The notes beneath the pieces were generated by a model that ran no database searches, was not told where the DNA came from, and worked only from the letters and a program-made list of their open reading frames with translations. Shown here piece after piece: positions 46,596-56,739 of a DNA stretch of 64,000 nt. A program made the translations under genes and the position numbers. Location of the stretch: assembly GCA_933207985.1 (NCBI GenBank), contig OW240913.1:272016986-272080985 (forward strand), in the 5' to 3' direction. The stretch's first letter is position 1; every line of letters starts with the position of its first letter. The stretch comes from Pelobates cultripes. Lineage: Eukaryota > Chordata > Amphibia > Anura > Pelobatidae.

Positions 46596-46660
46596 ATATT
46601 TATAGTGCAATTAGAAAGTATTCCGACCCCTAAATTTTTTCACAATTTTTATATATATAT
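46596..46660. mobile_element. Second Tc1 terminus abutting the first
   Basis: AGTGCAATTAGAAAGTATTC then CGACCCCTAAATTTTTTCAC is an inverted copy of the terminus that ends at 46595. Nothing of a second element's body follows; the sequence continues into TA repeats. Confidence 0.75.
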
Positions 46661-46819
46661 ATATTTGAATGTGTCAGCACATGTTAATGATTAGTTATGA
46701 CTAACTCTCCATTCTTCAGCTGTTCTGAACTATGTTTCCCATGATGCTCTGTACAGTGTTAGTAATACACTATATAAAATGCAGTATGAAATGAAATAAA
46801 ATAATCTGTATTGGGTTAC

Positions 46820-47020
46820 CTGACACCATTTCCCCTCCATAACCTTGCTTTACAAGGGAAAATACACTTTTCTGCTGGTGTGCACAGTCGATACAGGCTT
46901 GAACAGCTTGTTGGAGCACCACTGATGGCCTTTCAGGTCCAAAGTGATCAGGGAGTTGCTGGACTTTTTTTCTGTCAAGGTAAGGACCTGTGTTACCTTG
47001 CTTGTTTACATAAATACAAA
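46820..47020 (-). CDS. scml4: scml4 exon B: first half of SLED domain (201 bp, phase 1 to 1)
   Basis: The minus-strand acceptor TTTGTCTCCACAG is followed by codons for VCIYVNKQGNTGPYLDRKKV, and further on DHFGPERPSVVLQQAVQACI and FSLVKQGYGGEMVS. It ends at donor CAG/GTAACC. This is the N-terminal half of the SLED (Scm-like embedded, DUF3588) domain, which in the paralogue SCML2 binds double-stranded DNA. The length, 201 bp, is a multiple of three with equal phases, so skipping it would keep frame but destroy the domain. A dispersed repeat begins about 85 bp upstream of the acceptor, leaving the splice region intact. Confidence 0.95.
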
Positions 47021-47104
47021 CTGTGGAGACAAAATAAAATGAAGTTACAACTAAAAAACTATAAAATACATCACATGAAACAACCAGGAAATAATAGGAT
47101 TGGT

Positions 47105-47925
47105 TAAGGACAAAGGCAATTGTCCAAGTTCCAAACCAAAACAAAACCTAGAATTTGACTATATGCCTGTTCAACCATAATTTACCTCTTTCATATTAAG
47201 TGCTCCCACACTTATTATATATCATTTTGTTCAGGAGAAATGGGACTTTAATTTCATATCAAATATTTATATATGGAACACAATTTATTATGAATAAAAT
47301 CTAAAATATTTGCATGACATTCTAACAGTGAATGTCATTATACTGTTAGCTTTAAATGCATAAAACACACACATATTTGTGGGCTGTGATGTCCCACAAG
47401 TACAACAATGTCCCCTGACCCCCTAGCCTCCCCTTCCCCTCCCCCCACATGTAGAGGTTTCATTGTGTTTTGGAAAATTACAGGGTCAAATAATAATGTG
47501 CTAGATTGTTTATGTTGTCTTTGAGATCACATGGCAGCCCAGAAAGGAAAATTACCCCCATCATGGCATACCATTTGCAAAAGTAGACAACCCAAGTATT
47601 ACAAATAGGGTATGTCCAGTCTTTTTAGTAGGCACTTAGTCACAAGCACTGGCCAAAGTTAGCGTTAATATTGGTTTGTGTGTGAAAAATGCAAAAAACG
47701 AATTTGAATTTTGGCCAGTGTTTGTGACTAAGTGGCTACTAAAAAAAATGACATACCCCATTTGTAGACAACCCAGGGTATTCAAAATGGGCTGTGTCCA
47801 CAGTGAGTATTTGGGCTAGAGGGAAGAACTGATCGTTAGGGCATACTATGCTGCCCAACCGGTGTACGATCCCTCCTTTTACAGGACAGCATAGCACACC
47901 CTAATGTCGGGAAGTGGTTAAAGGA
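47105..47925. mobile_element. Dispersed repeat, copy 1 (scml4 intron)
   Basis: Starts GGTTAAGGACAAAGGCAATT and ends near GGGAAGTGGTTAAAGGAC. It shares extended blocks with 62562-63230, such as CTTATTATATATCATTTTG and CCATCATGGCATACCATTTG. A hairpin is formed by GTAGGCACTTAGTCACAAGC (about 47629) and the complement TTTGTGACTAAGTGGCTACT. Superfamily not recognised. Confidence 0.65.
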
Positions 47926-48453
47926 CCCCTGGTGATTCACCCATGCAAGTGATTCTGTGCTGCTGCATCGTGCCATAGCCTAGTCCATAGAGCTTACCAC
48001 TGAAAAGCATGTCTGCTCACACCTTACAAATATATGTATTAGATGAATTTTAGCAATAGAATTTCCTATATCTTCCTTTAAAGTTGTTTCACAAAAACAT
48101 GAGACTGCATCCATGGTTTCATTGAATAAGGATACATTAAGCTGTAGAGGTTATAGTGGGTGGTGGCCCTTTCAGGGAGTTATCCGATGATAATTGCTGG
48201 AGGTCTGTATTTGCTACACCTGCCTTGAGCCCACTGATTATCTTTAAATAAACATCAATGTCATTGTCAGACCCATTCATTTTTCATATTTTTTTTAAAG
48301 TTGCAATGTTATGCAATTTATCGTTTAAAATATTTTTTCACACAATCTGCAATCCAAACCCCATAATGACAAACAAAAGTTAGATTTTTAACAGCACTGC
48401 AAATATATTAAACAGCAAAAAATGAAATATTACATTGACAAGTATTCAGTTCT
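47926..48453. other. Intronic sequence without recognised features
   Basis: No exon or repeat recognised. Confidence 0.4.
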
Positions 48454-48457
48454 TTAA

Positions 48458-48968
48458 AGGGACACTATAAGTACCAAATCTTCAGTTCTAAATGCCAGTG
48501 CAGTATCTGCCATTTATGAGTTACATCACTTTGTTTACACAGCCCTAGTGACACATCCCTGTATATGACTCAGACAGCCTTCCTAAACACTTCCTGTAAA
48601 GAGAGATCTAATGTTTAATCTTCCTTTATTGCAATTTTTGTTTAATTTAGAATTTTTATTTCCTGCTTTGTTGATAGCTTTCTGGAACCTGCAGGAGCCA
48701 CCTGTGCGTGATGAAAGTTCAATTTACAGAACAGGAGATAATTTCTAAAGTAACACACCAAGTTGATTGAAAATTAAAACCATTTTGTTTTCATGCAGGC
48801 TGTATCAATCACAGCCAGGTGAGGTGTGGCTATAGCTGCATAAACAGAAACAAAAGTGATTTAACTCCTAATTAGGCAGAGAATTGAGCAGAGACACTGG
48901 AGTAGCTTGATCTATACACCCAAACTGATTCATTACACTAAAGTTGTTTTAATGCTTAGAGTATCCCT
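48458..48968. mobile_element. TTAA MITE, first of three abutting
   Basis: TTAA 48454-48457 and 48969-48972; left AGGGACACTATAAGTACC, right ATGCTTAGAGTATCCCT. Same subfamily as 51490-52042. Confidence 0.88.
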
Positions 48969-48972
48969 TTAA

Positions 48973-49393
48973 AGTAATCTGTCACCTTAAACTTACATTT
49001 CTTGTATTGTTTCCTCTTCTTTTCCTCTTTCAGAATCAGTTCTTTTTTTCTTCCTATCTGATCTATTTCTCTTTAAAACATAAGGCAAAGTAGAGAGTAC
49101 TTTGTCTTATGTATTTTTCCTACACATGACAATTGTGACAAAAGGGTGGAGTTTAAGGCATACGACAAGCTTCACTTTCTTTGTCATTTAACAAAGGGTG
49201 ACACTTGCCTTAAGCTCCACCCTTTGTCAAGATTGGGAAGTGTAGGAAAATTACATAAGACAAAGTAGTCCTTACTTTGTCTTATGTTTTAAAGAGAAAT
49301 AGATAAGAAATGAAAAAGAGAAGAACAGATCCTAAATGACGACGAGGCGAGGAAACAATAGGCGGAAGGAAAGTTAGAGATGACAGAGGCGCT
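48973..49393. mobile_element. TTAA palindromic MITE, second of three abutting
   Basis: TTAA 48969-48972 is shared with the left neighbour, TTAA 49394-49397 with the right. The long arms CTACTTTGTCTTATGT and ACATAAGACAAAGTAG pair across most of the element, with CCACCCTTTGTC/GACAAAAGGGTGG in the centre. Termini AGTAATCTGTCACC and CAGAGGCGCT differ from the first element, so it is another subfamily. Confidence 0.85.
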
Positions 49394-49397
49394 TTAA

Positions 49398-50878
49398 AGG
49401 ACAGCTGCCACCAAAATGTATTTTTTATAAGAATCCTTGTAACATGTAATGAAAAGATATGGCATTTTTAAAAATTAAATGTATGCAAAAATACCTGAAA
49501 ATCAGGTCCCTACATTCATGGAACACTGGATCCCTCTAGCATATTTATATACCTCTGGCTGGTAGTGTCTGATTGTTAGGCTCCTGCTTCACTTCCTGCA
49601 CATAGTGGTAATGTCATCAGGGATCGCCCTGTGTGGTCTTTTAACCAGGACTGTAACAGGGTTATTCACAAAACACTGGATTCTGTCTCAATGGACAAAA
49701 TCCAGGGAAAACTATTGAATTCCGACTGCATTGGCAAATGCAGTCCGGATTTGGTCAGTTCTACCAATTCTGCAACATTGGTTTGGATGATTTCGGAAAA
49801 TCATTTTAACAGCTGAACTAATTTGCACCACCGAAATCACATGGCATCTGGTGATAAACCAAATGCATCTGGCAGATTTCCCATTCACAAATTATCATTA
49901 TTAAATGTTTAAGTGAATAATAATTGAAAAAACTATTTGCCCCTTGGCAGCGCTAGGAGCCAGAGGGCAAACAGTGAAACAACTTCGGCAGCGTGAGAGT
50001 TAATTATGCAACCGGCCAGCGCCACTTGAAAATCGTAAAAAAAATTAATTAATTAATTAAAATCCTATGGGGTCACTGAGACCGCATACTGCTGTAATGG
50101 AGGTATTTTACCTGCACTTGACAATTTCTACTAAACAATAAAACTAGCGACTAGGCAGCCATTGCTAAACCGTAGCTAGAAAAGGGGGGAGGGAGACCTA
50201 GTGTCCTCTCAGATGGCCCATCAATGCCGACAGGTGGGGGCACTATAAGTATAATAAGGGGGGGCTAGTGTCCCCTGCCCCGACGCATGTAAGCATGTGT
50301 TGTCCCTATTCACTATAATAGAGCCTCCACACATGCTGACGGGTGGAGGCCCAAATATTTGTAATAAAGGGGGGGAATAGGTACTTCATATTATAAATAA
50401 TAGACTCCCCTCAGTGGCATGGGAGGTGTCCCCTTCCCAGTTTCTAGCGACTATGGCTGCCCAGTTTTATTAGACATGCCCCAACTTGCTGGATGGCCAG
50501 CTGCCAAACAATTAACCCTCACACTGCCAAGGGTGATTTACTGTTTGCCCTCAGGCTTCTAGCTATAAGAAATTAATTTTTATTTGTGAAGGGGAAATGT
50601 ACTGGATTCATTCGGTTTATCACTGGCTACAATGAGGTCATTTCCTGTGAATCCGTTGCTGTAAATTGGTTCAGATGTGGAAATCATTGATTTTCCAAAC
50701 TAATCCGAACCAATGTTACAGAATTGGTCAGACCGACCGAATCCTGACTTTAGTAAATTTGGGAATTGCAAATGCGGATGGAATTTGGTCGTTAAGTGGA
50801 AAACCCTATTTCTCTTCATGAAATTCTGCAAGGTTTCTTATAATGAAAAATAAAACAAATTCTGGTGACAGTTGCCCT
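49398..50878. mobile_element. 1.48-kb TTAA foldback element, third of three abutting
   Basis: TTAA 49394-49397 and 50879-50882; left AGGACAGCTGCCACCAAAAT, right ATTCTGGTGACAGTTGCCCT. The arms remain complementary over several hundred bp: GAGCCAGAGGGCAAACAGTG versus TTACTGTTTGCCCTCAGGCT, ACTAGCGACTAGGCAGCC versus GACTATGGCTGCCCAGTTTTA. The loop lies near 50260-50330. No coding sequence. Confidence 0.88.
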
Positions 50879-51065
50879 TTAACACAATACTCGTTACTCT
50901 AAAGTAGTAATCATATTGCATTACGAGAAAGTAAGGATGACAAAGAATTAATGGAAAATGAATCTCAATCTATGTTCTGCTACTTACTACTTGTCCATGA
51001 TAAGGTGCTATAAACCCTAACAGCTTGTGGCACAGAACTTGCTCCCTAAGTATGACAGGGGCCCT

Positions 51066-51096
<31 letters not shown>

Positions 51097-51190
51097 AAAT
51101 CAGGACCTGCAGCAATATTTTATCAATGTGTTGTTTCAGTAACTAGGAAGATAAGAATTCCTGTTTTTGCCATACAACAAGTGTGTATAC

Positions 51191-51320
51191 CTGTAAGGGC
51201 CTGTGGCACGGCAGAGTTGGGCACAGTAGCTGCATCTTGAGGAATGGAACTAATGTCTGGTTCTGGTGTGCTGCGAGGAGGCGAAATTGCTAACGGAGTC
51301 ATTACAACGCGTGACTTCAG
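51191..51320 (-). CDS. scml4: scml4 exon A: linker upstream of SLED domain (130 bp, phase 0 to 1)
   Basis: The minus strand reads a pyrimidine-rich acceptor ending TTTTGCAG, then 43 full codons plus one base, then donor CAG/GTATAC. The peptide starts LKSRVVMTPLAISPPRSTPE and continues PDISSIPQDAATVPNSAVPQ. This proline/serine-rich stretch matches, from memory, the segment of vertebrate SCML4 between the basic KKRGRKPG-type motif and the SLED domain. It is likely an unstructured linker. The split last codon is completed by exon B to give valine. The open frame continues past the donor as intron read-through, but the consensus splice sites and the fit to the family fix the exon ends. Confidence 0.93.
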
Positions 51321-51489
51321 CTGCAAAACAGAATGTACATGTTAGGCGATATATTATCCAACTCCACCAGAAAACTGAGCACAGTAGCAAATCATGTGTA
51401 TTACATAGCATTATTGTACTGAATATTGTTACTTGTCAATGCACAATGCTAAACTTCTATTACTGTTATACACAAAATTAATAGATTAA

Positions 51490-52042
51490 TATTGTATGAA
51501 GGAATACTCTAGGCACCAAAACAACTTTAGTTTAATAACGTATATTTTAGTGTTTACATCTTGCCCTTGCATTCTCTCTGCTCAGTTCTATGCTTTTTAG
51601 GAGTTAAATCACTTTTGTTTCTTTTTATGTAGCCTGAGGCACACCTACGCTGGCTGTGACTCACATTCAACATGAAAAAAAAAATGGTTTCATTTTTAAT
51701 CACATGTGTAGCACAGTCTGTTTACTTTAGAAGTTTGTACCTACTGCTTTGTTAATTGAACTCTAATCACACACAGGGGGCTCCTGCAGGCTCTATTAAA
51801 TAATAAATTCTAAATTAAACACAGTTGACAAAAAGGAAAATAAAACACTAGCTATATGTCAGAGAATGTACAGAGAGATTGTGGGAGGTGTGGCTAAATC
51901 TGCATAAACCAAGTTTTTTTTGTTTTTTTAAAACTCCTATATAGCAGAGAATTAAGCAGTGGAACTCCAGGGGTATGATCAATACACTAAAACCCCTTCA
52001 TTAAGCTAAAGTTGATTTGGTGCTTAGAGTGTCCCTTTTAGG
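51490..52042. mobile_element. TTAA-type MITE with decayed ends
   Basis: GGAATACTCTAGGCACCAAA on the left and GGTGCTTAGAGTGTCCCTTTTA on the right are inverted. The interior matches 48458-48968 (TTAGGAGTTAAATCACTT, CTGCAGGCTCTATT). It lies just outside exon A (upstream in gene sense). Confidence 0.7.
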
Positions 52043-52527
52043 AAAATGCATTTTTACACTGCAACTGGCTTTATTGAGTTTACAGTATTGTATGTTTATA
52101 AGATAACTGGGTAGAATTTTGCACATTTACACAGATACATTCTACAAACTTCATCAAGCTGGAATGAAGTGATATGAACTCTACAATTAATAACTAACTA
52201 AATAATGTGGTTTTTCTATTAACCGCCAACCACATATACACTATGTTCTGTTCTAGCCTGTAAAGAAAGCAAGGAGGTCTTATTCTGCACAACGAAACAC
52301 AGTGCAGGGGTTTATTAGGAAAGCATCAAAAATAATTGGGCAGTAGATGACGGGGTATGATTACTTTTTGTTAGCAGTGTCTTAGTTCCATGCAATCTTC
52401 AAGTGGGAGCATATATTACTAACGGTTGGTTATGTACTGGTTATGCAATTGTAAACGTGTGTTTAATATGATTTCTAGATTTTGAATATAGTATACTTAT
52501 TATATAGTTGGAATTAATTATTTCATA
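52043..52527. other. AT-rich stretch without recognised features
   Basis: No upstream scml4 exon recognised here. Confidence 0.45.
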
Positions 52528-52535
52528 TATTCAAC

Positions 52536-53782
52536 TAGGGATCGACCGATTATCGGTTTTGCCGATATTATCGACCGTTATTCAGATTTTTTGTAAATAT
52601 CGGTATCGGCCGATAATCACCGGCAATACCGATAATGAATTAAGCGGCCGACTTAGGGTGCACCAGCCTGGGGGGGTGCTAGATCGGAGTGACCGGCAGG
52701 TGGAGGGCGCACAGCGCTCCCTCCTGCCAGGCACTCTGTGTAGCGTGGCCGAGCGGAGCAGTGCGCACCGCGGTACAGGAACTTATGTTCCTCACTGAGA
52801 GAGCACTTCCTGTCAGTCTGACCGGGTACAGGAAACTGAATCTCCTGTACCTCAGTGCACAATGCTCTGCTCGGCCACGCTAACAGGAGACACACCGCGG
52901 AGCGGGGACCAAAGAGGGGAGAGAGGATCACTGTGGGATGGGGTGGTAGAACACTATGGGACAGAGGGTGGGGTGGTAAGAAACACTATGGGGGTGGTAA
53001 GGAACACTATAAGGGAGGGGGGATGAAAAGAAACACTATGTAAGGTGGGGTGGTAAGGAACACTATGGGACAGGGGAGGGGGGAGAACACTATTGGACAT
53101 GGAAGGGGGAGTGGGTGAAGAACACTATGGGACAGGGAAGGGGGGTGAAGAACACTAGGGGGGAGAGAGAAACATTAAGGGAGGACACTAAGGTACAGGG
53201 GAGGGAAGGGAAAAGGAACACTGGGGTAGGTGTGGGACCACTAAATGAGAAGGGAGAGGAACAGGGTAATGGGGGGGCACTAAGAGACAGGTAAGGGTGG
53301 GGACACTAAGAGACAGGTAAGGGGTGGGGAGGAAGGGAGATCCTACCGCACATATTTACACACAAATACACTGCATCCACTACACAAACACACACACTGA
53401 ATCCACTACCTACACTGCGTCCACTACAAAAACAAGCACACTGCATCCACTACACAAACACTCACACGCTGCATCCACTACCCACACTGCATCCACTACA
53501 CAAACAAACACATTGCATCCACTACACACACACACTGCATTTACTAATCAAATACTCTCACTGCATCCACTATATCCACATATAAATATTCTTGAAAACA
53601 TAAACAAAAAATCTGACTGGCATGTATATTTTGTGCATTTACCACTTAATAAAAAAAAAAATGTGCAAAAAAAAATAAAAATTCAGTAAATGTACAGAAT
53701 ATCGGTAAACTATCGGCCTGAAAATTCACAGATTATCGGTATCGGTATCGGCTCTAAAAAAATCAATATCGGTCGATCCCTA
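52536..53782. mobile_element. hAT non-autonomous element with internal arrays
   Basis: Flanks TATTCAAC (52528-52535) and TATTCCAC (53783-53790) are an 8-bp duplication with one change. Left TAGGGATCGACCGATTATCG, right ATATCGGTCGATCCCTA. The subterminal regions are full of TATCGGTATCGG-like hexamers on both ends, which may be transposase-binding repeats. The interior is a GGAACACTATGGGACAGG array (52920-53340) followed by a TGCATCCACTACACAAACAC array (53345-53580). No transposase. Confidence 0.92.
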
Positions 53783-54444
53783 TATTCCACACCAAAAAAG
53801 AGAACACTTTACTGATGGATCAAATGTTAATGTAGCAAACAAATATTCTCTTGTATGCTCATTTAAGGACAGTAGGTATCCCCACCACATGAAATAATCA
53901 ATACTACTGTAATATGTCTGTTTCCAAGGACCACAAATTAAGATGGATTAGACAATTACATTGTGGTGGCAGTCATGTGTGACTTGTGGCAAGTTAAATA
54001 TATTCAAGATAATATTGTAAGATTCAATTTTGAAAAACTTAATTTGTCCTCTCTACGGGATTGGTGTAATATGCTACTTTAAGATAGCATTAGGAGAAAC
54101 GTGAACAATGAGAATGTGCAAATATACTGTCTTAACCATCACTCGGTACTTAAAATCTTAATATTAACAAAGCAATGCTACCTATTTATTATTTTAAATG
54201 TAAGAAAGTTATTATCATCTTTTTGTTTCTGCTCTCAATTGAGTTATATTTTGAATTCAGCCACAGACAAATCAGCATAACCGACATTAGCTAGGAAATT
54301 TCAGAGAAATGACAAAGTAAGTCCTAAGATTTTGTATCGCACGTTGGTCATGTTGAATCAGCTGAGATAAAATACTACTAACAATCAGCAAGGTTTTAGT
54401 AAGCAAGTAATACATAGCCTATATTATCTTACTTATTTTATTTA

Positions 54445-54838
54445 CTTAGTGGCATTCCTTTTTTTTTCCTTTTATTGTAAGTGCTTAATGCTGAATTTGC
54501 AATAACTTACAAATTTGCAAGAGAATAACGTTGAAATATTTTTATATTTCTGCATGCTTGTGATGAAATTATGATAATGCTTGTTTAATTGAATGTTTAC
54601 AGTTATATATTGGGTTGTCCCAAAGCTTATTAATAAAAAAATAAATAAATAAATAAAATCAAACAACTTGTTTGATAGATAGTATAAATGAGAAACTCAT
54701 TTATTAAATGAAATCTTCAAACACATCACACTCTGGCCTAATCTGGATGAAAATGTTCCATGTAAAGACAAAAGGTTGGTGTATCCTAAATAAAAATCAG
54801 ATACTCACACTCCGAAGATGCAATGCTTGAAGATTTAT
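54445..54838. repeat. Duplicated non-coding segment, copy 1
   Basis: TTGGGTTGTCCCAAAGCTTA, CACACTCTGGCCTAATCTGG and AATAAAAATCAGATACTCAC are in the same order as copy 2 at 56740-57060. Both copies end near CACACTCCGAAGATG. Confidence 0.8.
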
Positions 54839-54960
54839 TGTGAGGGCATGCAGAGACATACAACGTTTCGGGTTCCTTATGGACCCTTCATCGGGTAGGG
54901 TGAACAGTGGTACAGGAGCTCTTATATACTAAAACATAAGTGAGAACAATGCTATCAGTT
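54839..54960 (-). ncRNA. Hammerhead-ribozyme-like motif, probably Penelope-type element remnant
   Basis: The minus strand reads CCGATGA (54894-54888), a stem II of GGGTCC - ATAA - GGAACCC, then GAAAC (54869-54865) and GTTGTATGTC. The canonical hammerhead core is CTGATGA - stem II - GAAA with a downstream cleavage triplet. Here the core T is C and stem II has one mismatch, so activity is doubtful. Such motifs are known from Penelope-like elements and their derivatives; that origin is inferred, since no RT was seen. Confidence 0.55.
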
Positions 54961-56150
54961 CCCGATCGGATACACCACCCTTTTCGTCTTTACAGTTACT
55001 ATCTATATGTTGAGAAACATTTCGGTGAGTATCAGAGTTTGTTACATTTTATGATGCCAGACTTTGATATGCTAATTTAAATATTTTTATTCATGGAAAT
55101 ATCCATGTGCTTTCCATTTGGTATAAATTATTTTCTAAACGGTGATAATTGTCCTTTTTATTTATCAATTCCCAATATCGACATTGAGTCTCGAAGAATA
55201 TAAACACTCCATTAATTTCATGGTGAAGCTGACTCTCATCGACACAAGTTTTGACTATGGCATCTACATAATATAATGTATATTTTCCAGATATCAATCA
55301 TCAAAGGTTCTCTTTCCAGGTGCTTGATTGATTATCTGGTTTTAATTTTGTTCTGTTCTGCTCTATAATTCTTCTCCCATAGCGATGAAAGTACAGGTTT
55401 ATTTGAAATTGAGTCCTCGATGATGAAACACATATATTGCCTATAGTAGTGCAAGATTTCTAAGGTTTCCCTACTGCATTTAACATCTATAACTAGGCAT
55501 AATAAAATATATTTTTATATATGAGACTTTCAGTGAATTTGGGACACATTTGCCAAACTGTTGACATTGAAACTAATGTTCCTATACAGCTGGGCCATAT
55601 ATATTCAATGTCAATGCTACAAATCACTATTGTACAACAACTCAGTAAACGTCAATTAGACAGACCAACTACTGTTTTAAATTGTTTTGTTTTTTTAATT
55701 TTTCAAAAAATAAATCAGACAGATTGCAATATAGATTTTTAAAATAACACATGAACATGTCTGTACACCGCTGACATCTGGAAAATTAGTGAATCATCTT
55801 CATTTACCTGAATACAAAACATAGGTGGAACCTATGTTATGAGCATATGCTAGAATCGAGGTTAGCAATATCACAGTTAGACTTATTTTCACAAAAATGT
55901 AAGTTAGCATGCATAAGAAAACCACTGACTTTAATAGTATACCAATGTAATGTAACTTAACATTGTGAGATATTTCCATCTCTTTAACTTCATTAAAAGA
56001 AAATAATTCTACAGAAATCTATAACGTTAAAGTATGCTATAACGTTAAAGTATGATAATTCATAATATGTGTCTTTTTATTTGTTCCTGAAAAAGGCAGA
56101 CAATTCTCACTCATAAAGAATTATATAAAACCTCAATAATAGGGCAGGTT
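54961..56150. other. AT-rich stretch without recognised features
   Basis: No exon with splice sites and no shared repeat recognised. Confidence 0.4.
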
Positions 56151-56322
56151 TGTTCAATAGATATTGAAAGTGTATGGTATCGACCAGGCATTTGTATATT
56201 TTAGGCAAAATAACTGAGCTGATAAGATAACCTTGTTGGAATTTTCCTGTTGCCTGGTCTGGACTACATTTTGCCAAACTTTTAGTTCAATTCCTAGACA
56301 ATTTAGAAAATAAACCAATACT

Positions 56323-56512
56323 AGACATGTGCAATTCGGTATGGTCCGAATGGAAATTCGGATGAATTTTGGACATTCGGTTGCCTCCGAATGTCCAAAG
56401 TGCCGAATTGGCGAATTTCCAAAGTGTCGAACCGAACCAAATTTCCAAGTGCCGAATTTCCGAAGTGCCAAAGTGCTTCGGACTTCTGAAAAGTGGCAAA
56501 ACAGGTATGGTT
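56323..56512. mobile_element. Left part of an ATTCGG-rich (probably hAT) element
   Basis: CTAGACATGTGCAATTCGGT is followed by many ATTCGG/CCGAAT and GTGCCGAAT words. The terminus resembles TAGACATGTGCA-type hAT ends. No opposite terminus found before the telomere-like array. Confidence 0.5.
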
Positions 56513-56640
56513 AGGAGTAGGGTGAGGGGTAGAGTTAGGAGTAACCCTAACTCTACTCCTAACCCTACCCTAAACCTAACACTACTACTAACCCTAACCC
56601 TACTCCTAACCCAACCCTAACCCTACTCCTACCCCTTAGT
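56513..56640. repeat. Head-to-head degenerate telomere-like array
   Basis: 56513-56552 reads on the G-rich strand (GGTTAGGAGTAGGGTGAGGG). From about 56553 it is the C-rich strand (TAACCCTAACTCTACTCCTA, then CCCTAACCCTACTCC units) to 56640. The unit is TTAGGG-related but mostly an 11-18-bp variant with AGTAGGG. The inversion makes a 5'-(TTAGGG-like)-(CCCTAA-like)-3' order. Confidence 0.8.
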
Positions 56641-56739
56641 GAATAACCCTGCTAAAGTTGCTGATAATACGAATTATGAAAAAATAATGTGTTACCTGCT
56701 GTAGGAAGTAATAGAAAAAAAAGTATGTTAGAAAAATGT

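Larger units (their letters stand above)
41688..51320 (-). other. scml4: scml4 gene, internal segment (three coding exons, two introns)
   Basis: Three minus-strand exons joined in the order 51191-51320, 46820-47020, 41688-41882 give one continuous 526-nt reading frame of about 175 codons. All three donors read CAG/GTA and all acceptors have a pyrimidine tract ending in CAG. The product matches the linker plus SLED domain of SCML4, a nuclear Polycomb-related protein of the Scm family. By family knowledge SCML4 has a basic N-terminus, SLED and SAM but no MBT repeats. The introns (4170 and 4937 bp) are heavily loaded with transposons. The 5' exons with the basic motif and the 3' SAM exons were looked for and not recognised, so they are probably outside the window or too short to see. 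Confidence 0.9.

Noticed and set aside
46811..47107. 98-codon plus-strand frame over exon B
   Set aside because: Antisense shadow of the scml4 exon.
55091..55297. 68-codon minus-strand frame with plausible composition
   Set aside because: No splice-site pair, domain or similarity that I could recognise; left as non-coding.
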